NCBI GenBank assembly: GCA_032207245.1
Contig: CM063503.1
Coordinates: 105,928,756 to 105,992,755, forward strand
DNA: 64,000 bases
DNA from: Pardosa pseudoannulata
Lineage: Eukaryota; Arthropoda; Arachnida; Araneae; Lycosidae
Direction of reading: 5' to 3'
Under the pieces are notes generated by a model. It saw only the letters and a program-made list of their open reading frames with translations, did no database searches and was not told the DNA's origin. A program made the position numbers and the translations under genes. Positions 42,835 to 53,943 of the stretch are shown here, piece by piece (within the stretch, counting starts at the first letter, position 1; every line of letters starts with the position of its first letter).

Positions 42835-44690
42835 GTAATCAACTTAATTGTTTATGGATTTAAAATTAGAGAAAAATTAACGAAAACTATCAGCATCAAA
42901 ATAGAAAATGTACCGAAAACGAGGGATATGTAATTTTTAAACCTTGAGTACATATATTGAAATTATTCAAACTGAATCAACTGACATATTTATCTGCTAT
43001 GTATTTGAAAGTCATAACCATTCTTATAATATTTGATGATTCATGCTTGGACTGAATATAATTTATTCCTTCATGAATTGTTACGAATCAGTTGTAAGAG
43101 ATAAAGTTTGTAACAAGTTATAATTTCAGAAGCACTGCTACAGGACTTCACCAATATTTGCCCCTATGAAATGAATTGCATAAATATTTTGGTCAATAGT
43201 AAATAATTTTCAAATTAAAAAATTATTTTGACATATATGTAAAATTTCGACCAGTTTCCTCTTCAAAGAAGCCATCAGTGTGAAATGAATTCCTTTTTCA
43301 TAAATGTAGTATCTTCTATACATAATTCAGTTGGGCCCTCAACTCTCTAGACACCTACTCCCGTGTTATAACAGTACTTCTATAAAATTCATTTATATTT
43401 ATGATTAAAAAATATTCAAAATAAAGTATTTCCATTTCCTTTCTTTTAGTTTTTAAAAATGAACTGTTTATAGTGCTTCACATACATGAAGGCTATTAAC
43501 AATGTATACATACCCTATCATTTTCGAAACTGAAAGTTTAAAGTAAGATGTATTTTATGTGTGCATATACTATTCCGTCTTTTTACTCTCTTACTATTTG
43601 AATAGTTGAGTTAAAGCAAAATCAGGCTTTCTATTTATGAATAATATTTAAAATTGAAAAAGTAAACTTGTTTTTTCATTTTTATTTCAATGTAGAGAAA
43701 ATTACTTTTTAAAAGCAATCCAGAGAAAATAATATCCATATCGAGACAGTAAATAAAATATGCAGAAACTAAAGGCTTTTTAGTTCATATTTTGGTATTT
43801 AATTCATTTTATAAAAAAAATGCTAATTACTAAGATTAATGGGCTTATTTTCTATTTATTGTGAAAATCAGTTATTGTATTAAACGTTAGATTTTTACAA
43901 AAGTTCATTAAAACTAAATATGTGCTTATTAAATATTAAATTAGGTATACCAGTCAGAATCTTATCTCATTCTAATTTCAAAGCTAAAAACTGCTTAAAT
44001 TAAGGAATATTGCACTGACTTCGTTTACATTTGTTAGCCCTTATAAACAAAATAACTCTAAAGGCTAACATTTATTAAATATTTACCGAAATCTAAATAA
44101 CTAAACATAAGGGAAATTAAGATTTTTCAAATAGGAGTAAATGAACAAAAAGGAAGTATTAGTTAATTTTTCTACTTTTGTACTTTAGCATAGTCCTCTT
44201 TTTTTATTTCGACATATTTTAAATGTTCAAACAAATCATTCAGCTATATCATTTTTAAGAACATAAGCATAGATTAAATTGCAAAATAAGATTAAATTAG
44301 AAAACTTAATTAAAATGCAAACATAATATCTTTCTAATATGATTCTTCTTTCGAAATTCTTATTGTCATTTCACCTGTGAAGTAGGTTATATACACATCT
44401 TTCATGTAAAATATATTTTAGTGAGAAACGACTTTTAGCTAGAATATAAATTTGCTTATAATTATGTCTCGTTACATATATTGGGAAATAACACAGTAAA
44501 TATTTCCATCTTTATTTGAAATCTTACATATATTTTCTAATCTGAAAGATACTATAGCAAACAGGAATACATTTTCTAAACTATAGCAATTAATTTTTAA
44601 AAGAACCTTATTGACATTTTTAATCCGTAAAGTTATAAACTTCTGATAACTTATGGTAAAATATTTTATTGAATTCCATTTTGTCTCTCC
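42835..44690. other. unique AT-rich DNA, no gene seen
   Basis: A slightly richer patch at 43130-43380 has no recognised identity. No gene or repeat. Confidence 0.5.
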
Positions 44691-44704
44691 AAGAACAATA
44701 GAGT

Positions 44705-45190
44705 AACCAGATAAACATCATGCATTTAAGTAATATGTTTATGACTTTATACCTAACTTGAAAGAACCCTCAAAGGTAAAAAATCCTCAAAATAAATCAA
44801 GACATTATAATTTGCTAAATTGAATTACAAGAGACCAGACAAACATCAGATAAACATCATGTATTTAAGTAACGTATGTTTATGACTTTATACCTAACTT
44901 GAAAGAACCCTCAAAGATAAAAAATCCTCAAAATAAATCAAGACATTATAATTTGCTAAACTGAATTACAAGAGACCAGACAAACATCAGATAAACATTA
45001 AAAGATAAACGTTAAAGACCAGATAAACATTAAAAGAGACCAGATAACCAGATAATCATCATGCATTTAAGTAATGTATGTTTATGACTTTATACGTAAC
45101 TTGAAAGAACCTTCAAAGATAAAAAAAATCATCAAAATAAATCAAGACATTATAATTTACTAAATTGTATTAAAAGAGAATAATAAAATA
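44705..45190. repeat. 141-bp tandem repeat, three copies, with inserted sub-repeats
   Basis: The landmark GACTTTATAC occurs at 44743, 44884 and 45086. Copies 1 and 2 are 141 bp apart. The 202-bp step to copy 3 is explained by about 60 extra bases (44990-45055) made of short CCAGATAAACATTAAAAGA-like words. Copies share TTGAAAGAACC.TCAAAG and AATAAATCAAGACATTATAA and differ by only a few bases. No coding sense. Confidence 0.95.
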
Positions 45191-45194
45191 TTTT

Positions 45195-47690
45195 CACCAA
45201 ACTCATAGAAAATAGAAATACAAAGTTTAAAATATTTATGAATATAGCTCTTGTATTTAAATATTTAGAAGTCAAAACCTATATATTATAACTATTGATA
45301 TTTATTTAACTTTATTATTGCTATTCCAGTAGTATAGTAGATTAAAGATACGTACTTTAGTGAGTGCGGAAAAACTAGGTAGTGCCCCTTCTTTTGATAC
45401 ATGACTCTTTTAGTCCGATTCCCACAGACAAGAGCATTAGGATTCGTTGTGATATATCTTTAAGATGATGATCTTGGTTTATTTATTTTTCGTATAGAAA
45501 ATCATTCACTTTAATGCTCCTCTTAAGATCAGTAATTAACACGATTTATACAGGATTTTAAAATAATGAATGTTTTGAAAGTAGTGACTGTTTGAATTAT
45601 CAGTTTTCAATAAAAATTTCCTATAAAACATATAGAAAGCAGATATTAATTCACTGCTAATGTAAATACCTACACAGACAAAGTAATAAACAGTATATAA
45701 AGTGCGATTAATCCCTTGATCCACACATAACGTATGGTGCTCAAAACTCGTGTTAATTTAATTGTAAATTACTATTATTATTTTATAATTTACGTATACC
45801 CATATTTCTTTTTAGTTCCTGACAAAAAAAATTTAATATCACTTAAAAATTATTTCATCTTGTAATTAAACATTAATTTCGTAAGAAATAATAATATAGT
45901 ACACTAAATTACATTGTAAACCAATATATGAGAAGTGCTAGCGTTCTCAAAAATTCTTAAATAAACTAAATTGATTGCCTGTAAACTTTACTGTTTAATC
46001 GCCACTAAGAGCAAATGGATGATTCTAAAAGATTTTATTGAACACAGGCCCTTACCTCTCGTAACCTCTCAGATAAACATCTGGGATTTAAGCTATTTCT
46101 GTTCAACGATTTCTATCTAAAGAGAAATAACCATCAAAGACAAGATGCTATGAAAGAAAATGTGAGATTGTTGTTCACTATCTTACGTTCTCTAGAAGGG
46201 GATACGGGAAATTTTGTTTTCTATGCAATAAACATTAAAAGCAAAGCACCACATACCCCATATGTTTCCACTGAAGCAATGTAACACATTAAGTGTCGTT
46301 TAGAATTGTTACGATAAGAACAATGCTTTTTCTGTTATTTGTATCTTTTTCCTACTCTTTCATTTTAATGAGAATCCAATTTAAAAAAGTTTCAATTTTT
46401 TAAGGGGAAATTAAAATTGAAATTTAAACGAACTTAAAGAATGATGTGTTGCAAATAAAATGAGTGATATTATTTTAGGTTTTAATGTTATATAAGTAAA
46501 TGTAATACACTTAACCTTTGTATTTTAACTAATTTCTCACTGTGAGAGCTCTGATTTTAGAATATTTATAAATTTTATTCAGATATCAAATTCTTTTGCA
46601 GAATTCAAACATTAGTCACAAACGTCTTACGGACTTGACTGAATTTTTTTTCATTTCCCTTGATACAAAAAAAAATACTAAGACACTTTTGTGTCTAATG
46701 AACGTAAACTCCATTCAACAGATTTTAAAAATATAGTTAAATGTCAATTCAAATCCTTATGTTCAAATAAAAAAACACATAGAAAAACAAGTAATAATTA
46801 TTTTGGCAAAATATATAACAAAATTATTAAATTATTTTGACCAAGTGGAACAAGCTAGTTCTTCAAAGAACGCATTTAAAGACATTTGTAAAAAATAAAA
46901 TGCATTTTTTATTCAATATTTAATAATTTTTATTCTTATAAATAAAGATTATCTTCATTGGAAAGGTAATGCTTTGTATTTGCTGATATTTTCATGACAT
47001 AGTTTTGCATCTTTTATTGCAAAACCTTTTATAATGTTTTAAATAAGTCATTGTCCATAAGCATATAATTGCTAACTAATTAATTCTCTGTTGATTATCA
47101 TAAGGAGTATTGTAAAATATATGCCTGTTTTCAAATTATTTTAAAGAAAATGTATTTATTAGTTTTTGTTTGCATCTTGAAATTAAAATTTGGTAACTTC
47201 ATAAAATGCATCTTTTTCTTACCCTAAAATTTATGAAAAAATTCAGTTTGAAAAAAAAACCTCCAAAAACTTTTAAATGTTTTGAATCCTACCTCACTAC
47301 TTTTTAAGAGAAAAATATATTTGTAATAAAAATTGCATTATTAAACAATTTCAAATATTGTTCAGTTATTGTATATCAGAATAATAAAGATAGATTTCGA
47401 TGTAATTATAATTTTAAAACGATATTTCGGGAATCAAAGTATGAAAGAGCATTTAATAAAAATTTCATCTGTTTAGAACAAATTACGTGAAATTGAATGG
47501 AAAGATCTATATCATAATATTGTGTTAAAATATACGTACTAGGGTTAGTCAAGCATTTAGATACATAGCTTAAAAATTAAAACAGGATTGAAATTTTACA
47601 ATAAATTTTATTTGTACTCTAATTCTCCTAGTAAAACCAACTTTTCGTGGTAGTTACTGTCATCATTTAAACCTTTGTCGAGTGAGGACT
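45195..47690. other. unique AT-rich DNA with one richer block
   Basis: The block at about 45995-46300 has balanced composition and may be conserved non-coding DNA. A 62-codon minus-strand frame (45536-45724) is unrecognised. No gene supportable. Confidence 0.45.
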
Positions 47691-47714
47691 TCAATGCGTG
47701 CTGCCGCAAGTCTA

Positions 47715-47890
47715 CGGGTCGACAAACTGTTAGGGCGCTGATCGGCGGCACTGGAGTTTGGAGATTCGAATCGCACTGTGGCATGGATGTTTGTAACCGT
47801 TCACAATCGGCTTTAAGCAGTAGGTTTTAGTCTCATTACCTCTCGTGTTGCAAAATAGTAGACCGTCGCTGTCCAAACCAAACCAATCAA
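47715..47890 (+). mobile_element. tRNA-derived SINE, family B, copy 2
   Basis: The head resembles a tRNA: a box A-like TAGGGCGCTGATCGG (47731-47745) followed by a box B-like GATTCGAATC (47763-47772). The body (from 47778) matches the truncated copy at 19903-20028 in order and orientation and ends in an ACCAAACCAA tail near 47888. The exact 5' end is uncertain because no target-site duplication is clear. Confidence 0.8.
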
Positions 47891-47894
47891 AGAG

Positions 47895-49325
47895 TATTGT
47901 GAGGAAAAACCATCCAATACCCGTTCTTGGGTTGTATTTTTTCGTAAATTTTTCGAAATTTTTTCGTGACGGAAGATCTGGATGACACCAGATGAAAGGT
48001 TTGAACTATAAGAATAGTTATCACATATAACCCCTCCCCCAAACTTCAGAAAAATTTCGAATTTTTTTTCTGTATGTGGACGTTATATTGCAAAAAAAAT
48101 TCACTCAAATTCTTTTTTCATCACTAACGAAACACGAATTACTGAGAGTATTTTTAATTTGGATGCCAAATTTAGGTGACGATGCATGTTTAGATTTTAT
48201 TATTACACAAATTGATATAATATATGAAATGACTTACATCACAAGTTGGAGTCACTACAAAGTTTTGTTAGAAGGGCCTCCACGAAAATTCTAGCAAATG
48301 AAAGCATGAACTTTTTAGATTGTTCTAAGTAATTGCGCGAAAAGTAAAAAAAAAGCTAAACAAAATGCAATTTGAGAAATTAAAAAAAAATTAATGTTAA
48401 TGAAGTAAAAATGATCTAAAAAAGAAACACTTAAGTGCTAAAAAGGATGCTAATTTTACTTATATCATTAATTACTCATAAGTAAATAAATATTTATATT
48501 GATTTTCGTATCCTTATTATCTATTCCGTATTACACTAAAATTAATATTATTATTTTTTATTGGGGGAATAGAAAGCCCTTTAAATTACAAATTTGTCAA
48601 CTTACAAATCAGAAGAAATATCTGGAGATTCTAAATATTGAATTAAGAGGATTAAATGTGAAGCACAGGGAAGTCGAACTTATGATATGCAAATAGAAAA
48701 ATAAAAACATAGTTTATAATATATCATTAATAAAAGCTTTAATTTTTTGTATAGCTCCTAAACTGAAAGCACTATTATGAGTTCTTTTTATATAAATATT
48801 TTTTATTAGTTTATGTTCTCAGTAAATTTAATCTTGAAAAACAAGGGCATTTGAAGGATATTCACAGCATATGCAGCTTCTTAAACTAATAACATAAATA
48901 ACAATAAGATAGCTATTAAATTTGAATTTATTTGTTTGCATGTAAAAGACAACTAAATTTTTTTTTTTAGACATAAGCGATATTTTACATGGTGTAGATG
49001 ACTTTAGCAATAATGCTTAAAGATAAAATAACTTTTATCTTGAAATTTTTCTTTTAATTTTTTTTATTTAATCAGATAAAAATACTTCCACTTTTATTAC
49101 ATATATAAATATTTCTATAAAATAAATCAAAATTTACATTTAGGTAATTTCATTAATATATATAATTTCTATATTGTTTTTAAAGATATATTAAAGCTAT
49201 AAGGAATTTTTAAGCGAGAGTTCTTTTAATTTAGTTATTCCATTTTGGATATTTCTTACAAAAGCAATTAAAATTTAAAGATAGCATATTAATTAAGATG
49301 AAAGTTTTAAATTTTAATAGTTCAA
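47895..49325. other. unique AT-rich DNA, no gene seen
   Basis: Several small AT-driven open frames (48076, 48499, and 48828 on the minus strand) without recognisable features. No repeat or RNA seen. Confidence 0.5.
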
Positions 49326-49327
49326 AA

Positions 49328-49490
49328 GTGCCGATCACTTGGTATACTTTTTAATGTATTCGCCTGCCATGTTCGAGGTCATGGGTCAAAATCCTAAATA
49401 AAGCTTTGTTGCCTCCACGAGATGACGTAGGTCTTTCAAATGAAATGACATCTTGTCTTGAAAAGAAAGAATAGCATTTCTCCACTCCTT
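49328..49490 (+). mobile_element. decayed tRNA-Gly-like SINE relic, family C
   Basis: The segment TTCGCCTGCCATG (49359-49371) reproduces the anticodon arm of tRNA-Gly with loop CTGCCAT and anticodon GCC (49366-49368). It is followed at tRNA spacing by GAGGTC and a box B-like GGGTCAAAATCC (49383-49394). The D-arm is degraded and contains an expansion, so this is not a working tRNA gene. Sequence after it (to about 49490) is less AT-rich and may be the SINE body. Only one copy is present. Confidence 0.6.
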
Positions 49491-49494
49491 GGTT

Positions 49495-50880
49495 ATGTAA
49501 TAAATTACAGAAATTTTATATTTGTTTCGTCTATTTGTATGTGTATATTTTCTCACTTCGCACTAGGATGTGGATGAAGTACTAAAATAGCTTTAAGGAT
49601 ATTAGTCAAGTACAACTTTAAATTATATTGTTTGAAATTAGTCCCTGCACATTTGTTTTACCCGTAATATAACAATATATAATTTTAGTTATACCTTTAA
49701 ATAAAACCTAGTTATTTTCATAAGCATTCAAAAATTTTTACATGAATAATTCAATAATACTAAATATATTCATTCCTGTACAAATTATCTGTTAAGGGCA
49801 ATTTTAATAATAAAAGTGACTATGCGTTTCAAACAAAGAAATATTAACACTTATTTTAATTTAATTTAAGGCAGACAATAAATGCGTTTTATAGAAAATT
49901 AAAAACAAATATATTTCCGTGGAATTTAAAATGCAAAAATTCCGAAAAGGTTTAAAATTCTATTATAGCTAATTTATTCAAAATTGTGGTAATTATTAAT
50001 TTTGCTATTAAATATATTTTAACTAAATAATTTTTTAATCACATTCTCTATTGAAATTCTCAAAACAGTATGAAATTTCAATTAAATTTCAAACAAATAA
50101 AAATAATTTTTCCATTTCAGTGAAATGTATTATGTAATTTTAAGTGGTCTGTGATATTTTAATAATCCTTGGTGTAACCCGAAAATGTATGCATTTCAAT
50201 AGAACAAAAATCTCTAAAGTACTTAATTAAAATATACAAACAATTGTGAAATTTTGGGAACCGCTATTATTGGGAAACTATTATGAAATAACAAAATATA
50301 TCTTAATGAGCTTTAATGAAAAATATAGAAAAATTAAACTACAAGAATTTTGATAAAATTATATGCTATATTACAGTCTACGTGATAATTTTGAATTATC
50401 CTGCAACTTAAATTACCCTTATCTAAATAGTACATTGTAGGTTGAGTTAATAATACAAAAATCCTTTTAATGTTAAAAGTCCAGATTCATAAATATTATA
50501 AAAAAATAAGTAGAATAAAAATAAAAATAATTAGCTATTCAACATTTATTCGAGAAATTTAGACTTAGGTATCAAGTAGAATATTTTAAATCATGAAAAA
50601 TCATACTGATAGGGTTAGACCATATACTTGATTCTTTTTATATTAATTATTATATATTATTTTATCATTCAGATGGAATAACTTTCTAATATCCTATTGA
50701 TGAAGTAAATATCTAAAGTCTCATATTTTTTGTATAAATTTATATTATATTTTTATATAATTATTATTATATTTTTTATATAATTGTTATTATATTTTTT
50801 GTATAAATTAAATTTTTGTAATAAATCAAAACAGGTACACTTTTAGAGAGCCCCGATTTTCTTTAGGAGTCATGGTATTA
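49495..50880. other. unique AT-rich DNA, no gene seen
   Basis: Near the right end (50735-50815) a ~33-bp AT-only unit (TTATTATATTTTTTATATAA-like) is repeated two to three times. Nothing else is supportable. Confidence 0.5.
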
Positions 50881-50884
50881 ATGA

Positions 50885-51017
50885 CAGGCCTGCGAAATTG
50901 AAATTTTTGAAAAATACAAGAGAAGTTTTTTTTCTTATTTTTAAGTTATTTGGTATGCTGATTTCGAAAATGACCTCCATTTTTTCCCATCACGTCAGGA
51001 TTTTTTGTAAAATTGAT
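50885..51017 (+). repeat. left terminal inverted repeat of the 2.08-kb element
   Basis: Begins CAGGCCTGCGA. Pairs with the right arm with roughly 130 bp of gapped similarity. Confidence 0.75.
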
Positions 51018-51407
51018 GTACATATTACTGGTAATATCCTATATGGAAAAAATGCTCTCGAACTGTTAGCTTGTACTGACTGGCAACAGTGGGTTTTATC
51101 TATTCATGTGAGTTTATTTAATCTGTTTATGATTATTCATATTAATTTTTAAACAGCAATTAAAATTAAAAATGTATACATTTTGTATATAAAGAATGAA
51201 AACCATCGCAACCAGAACGCATGAGCTGCACCAGCGCGAGACAAAAAGTTCCCTCGTTATTAAATTTTTTACATTAATTTTATAAGAAAAACAGTTCTAG
51301 AAAAACCCCAACTACCTGTTTTTACGTTTTATTAAGGTTTATCTATAATAAATGTAAGTTTGAAATATATTTGAATCTCAATACGAAACAAAGACATTTA
51401 AATTTAG

Positions 51408-52500
51408 TTACGTGTTAAAATTTCTTTTTGACGTTCTTCTTTTATGTTCAATCTTATCTTCATCTCTTGCTAACATCCAACAATAGTCGGCAAGCATATT
51501 CTTATTCCACCTACCTTGATATTTTCTCTCCATATCCTTCATGTCTTGGTGGAACCTTCTCCCTGTTCTTCGCTGACGGATCCTAAATTTTCGGGAAAAA
51601 AGTCCAAATGCGATTGGAGGAAATGCAATTTTACACACATGGAGCAGCCCAACACTTTGTCTAGCATGTGTGAAATTTGTCTAGCATGTTGCCAACAATT
51701 CTTTTAAATTTAGGATCTTTGTGATTGCCCAGAAATTTTTCCACAACATCTTTGAAGGCAACCCAAACTTCTCTTTCCTTTAATATCATAGTTGTCTCAA
51801 ATTTGTTATTCCTAATATGTTTTCGGATGTCTGGTCCTACGAAGACTCCCTCTTTCAATTTGGCTTTAGAAAATCCAGGAAACTTTTTACACATATATTT
51901 TAATCACTTACCATCTTTTGGAAGAGCCTTAACAAACTGCTTCATAACACCTAAATTTATGTTCAGGGGGTAGTAATATTTTTTTTTATCAATTAAGCTT
52001 TCTCGAATTACATTTTTGGTGCCAGGCGTAAGATTTTGCTATTTGAGCTAATTTTTTCTGACCCAATATTGTGTTTTGTCACAGCTGTCTCACTCACAAA
52101 TAAAACAGGGAAATTTTGTATACCCGTTTTGTTGATCGAGAAGCATGGTGATGATTTTTAAATCACTGCAAATGATCCAGCCGTGGTTTTCATATTTTAT
52201 TTTGTTGAGAACGAGAGCTAGGTTTTCATACCTTTCTTTTAAATGCACCGAGTATTCAACTGCACAGACACCCATTGGTTTTCTTGATGAAGTAGGACGG
52301 CTTTAAGGCTCCTTTTTCACGAATCTATAAAAAGCCTCCATTCATCTTTATTGTAGGGAATCTTCAATTTTCTCATCAATCCAGGAACATCTGAGCAATA
52401 AATGAGGTTCTCGTCTTCATCAAAATACTGAATAAATTCGTTTTCAAGATTCCTGTACCAATAAAAAGTGGTTCCTTAGGCCAATATGTTTTTTTCTTTC
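51408..52500 (-). pseudogene. degenerate copy of a repeated arthropod/Hydra protein family, probable transposon protein
   Basis: Reading on the minus strand from about 52500, I see in order: a segment with EFIQYFDEDENLIYCSDVPG (about 52440-52380) and WRLFIDS (about 52330); LKERYENLALVLNKIKYE then HGWIICSDLKIITMLL and the Cys-rich GYTKFPCFICE (52093-52125). Next come MKQFVKALPKDG, KEGVFVGPDIRKHI (about 51855), FKDVVEKFLGNHKD, VKLHFLQSH and FFPENLGSVSEEQGE. The last block is RFHQDMKDMERKYQGRWN with ADYCWML (about 51554-51480). This order and these motifs match a multi-copy family that I know from aphid, spider and Hydra gene sets, where it is usually unannotated. At least two frameshifts (one near 51560-51580 within EQGERFHQD, one upstream of 52275) and several in-frame stops break it, so no protein is made. 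It lies inside matching inverted repeats, which suggests it encodes the transposase or an accessory protein. The function remains unproven. Confidence 0.82.
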
Positions 52501-52509
52501 AATCTGGAG

Positions 52510-52690
52510 CCTAATAAATGAGTTGCCTCTTTTACAGACTAAGTACTGGTGCTTACATGAGGTCACTGATAAGGATTCGAGCTCCGCTATAGGTTAACAG
52601 CAATTGCGACGGGAGGGAGGGATGATGAAGAGGGACATTACACGTTCCCAGGCTCGCGCGCTTCCAGGAATCTGTCTAATTGGTGATCTG
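52510..52690. other. GC-richer segment inside the 2.08-kb element
   Basis: Unusually GC-rich for the window (for example 52600-52670, with GGGAGGGAGGGATG and CTCGCGCGCTTCC). It lies upstream of the recognisable coding relic on the minus strand and could be the N-terminal coding part or the promoter region. I cannot read a known domain in it. Confidence 0.4.
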
Positions 52691-52834
52691 GATCAACATT
52701 GAAGCTTTAAAAGCCCTAAAATACTAACTGCGCTGTTGTACCACAGAAGGGTAAATTTGAGGGTTTCATCACGGTAAAATGTCAAAACACGAAGGAAAGT
52801 ATGAAAGCAAAATACGTGAGAAATATTCATAAAA

Positions 52835-52967
52835 AACCACATAAAATTCAATTTTTCAAAAAAATGTGACGTGATAGACATTTTTAATGATTATTTTCAA
52901 AATCAGTACTAAAAAATACGTTAAGTTTAGATGTCACATCCCTTGTATTTTTTTCATCGCAGGCCTG
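52835..52967 (-). repeat. right terminal inverted repeat of the 2.08-kb element
   Basis: Its reverse complement begins CAGGCCTGCGA. Gapped pairing with 50885-51017. Confidence 0.75.
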
Positions 52968-52976
52968 TGATTACTA

Positions 52977-53747
52977 CTCAGTCCTGTGATATTAATGGGA
53001 GTACCACCTGATTTGGAAGTCCACGTTAAATAACCAATTGCAGAAGGCACGTGTATTCAGCAAATTATGTGTATATATAAAGTATAGTTTAGTCACTAGT
53101 AAGACATTTCAGTTCTTGTAGTTATGCAGAAAAATGCAGTTCAATTAGTACATGCAGTTCATGTAGTCATGCGACGTCCAAAGGGCATGATCATTGACTT
53201 TCGGGCCAGAGGAAGGATTTTCGCAACGGTTAATTTTGTAAACTGTTTGCGGGTCTCCGTTACGAAAGTATACTGTGAACAAAAAAACAGTGTTAAAAAT
53301 CAGCGACGTGACAAATGTGTTACACCACGTGCTGTAGATCATCATTGTAGAAGGAAAGATCAATCAACACGATTATTCATCTATAATTGCGGACCATGTT
53401 CTCTAACATATGATATTTTTCCTCAGGTTAATGGCATCTACCAGTCATAAAGTTTTCAATGAGTGGTTCAAAGAGCACCAGGAGGAGTATATCGTTCTTC
53501 CTTACCCAGCAAATTTCCCGGGCTTGAATACACTCTAGAATCTGTGGGACCAACTCAATTGGGTTGTTGGTACCATGGATCCTCACCCGAGTAACCAAAC
53601 GCAGCTGGGCATGGTACGGGAAACATCCCAGTGAAAATCTGCAGGAACCTAATTCAATCTCTTCCAGCACGTCCGGCACTGGTCCTATCTGAAAAGGTGG
53701 TTATTCTGGATTTTTACAGGTGGTCCTATTAATAAGACTGGACTGTG
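52977..53747 (+). mobile_element. internally deleted Tc1-like transposon (771 bp)
   Basis: Each end starts with C(T/A)CAGTCC and carries ATTAAT followed by ACCACCTG when read inward (left 52977-53010; right, reverse complement, 53747-53715). Each end is bounded by the dinucleotide TA (52975-52976 and 53748-53749), the target site used by Tc1/mariner elements. At 771 bp it is about half the usual 1.3-1.6 kb. The interior holds the C-terminal part of a transposase and an unrecognised 5' part. It lies seven bases plus the TA from the end of the neighbouring 2.08-kb element. Confidence 0.87.
53124..53720 (+). pseudogene. Tc1-like transposase remnant with a stop at the catalytic Glu
   Basis: From about 53457 the frame reads FNEWFKEHQEEYIVLPYPAN, then PGLNTL-stop-NLWD. 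This is the block that ends the DDE catalytic domain of Tc1-like transposases, which normally reads P-D-L-N-P-I-E-N-L-W-D. The stop TAG (53536-53538) falls exactly on the catalytic Glu codon, one base change from GAG. Further on, in another frame, NLIQSLPAR (about 53649-53675) matches the usual C-terminal helix, so there is at least one frameshift. The open frame at 53124-53450 (108 codons) precedes it. I see no convincing helix-turn-helix in that frame and cannot place the first two catalytic Asp residues, so part of the gene is deleted or decayed. It cannot encode active transposase. Confidence 0.8.
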
Positions 53748-53749
53748 TA

Positions 53750-53903
53750 TTAATGATATAAATAAAAGGGTATTAGAGCCAAAATGAATAAATACGATTG
53801 AAGACTGCCTTTTTAGACTTCTGAAATCCAATAAAAAATATTATCAGTGTATCTGAAATATATGTGTATATGTATCTCTCTCTCTCTCTCTTTATACACC
53901 CCC

Positions 53904-53943
<40 letters not shown>

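Larger units (their letters stand above)
50885..52967 (-). mobile_element. 2.08-kb DNA transposon with long degenerate inverted repeats
   Basis: Both ends read inward CAGGCCTGCGA (50885-50895, and the reverse complement of 52957-52967). Beyond this perfect 11 bp the two ends stay alignable for about 130 bp with gaps. Shared words are AAAATACAAG, CTGATTT.GAAAAT, ATCACGTCA and TTTTTTG.AAAATTGA, in the same order from each end (to about 51017 on the left and 52835 on the right). Between them, on the minus strand, lies a broken copy of a repeated arthropod gene family. No perfect target-site duplication is visible. The flanks TATTAATG and GATTACTA agree at five of eight positions, which is not decisive. 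A CAGG start is seen in hAT elements, but I cannot place this in a known superfamily. Confidence 0.8.

Noticed and set aside
49345..49400. Functional tRNA-Gly gene
   Set aside because: The D-arm is disrupted and box B is decayed. Only the anticodon arm is well kept.
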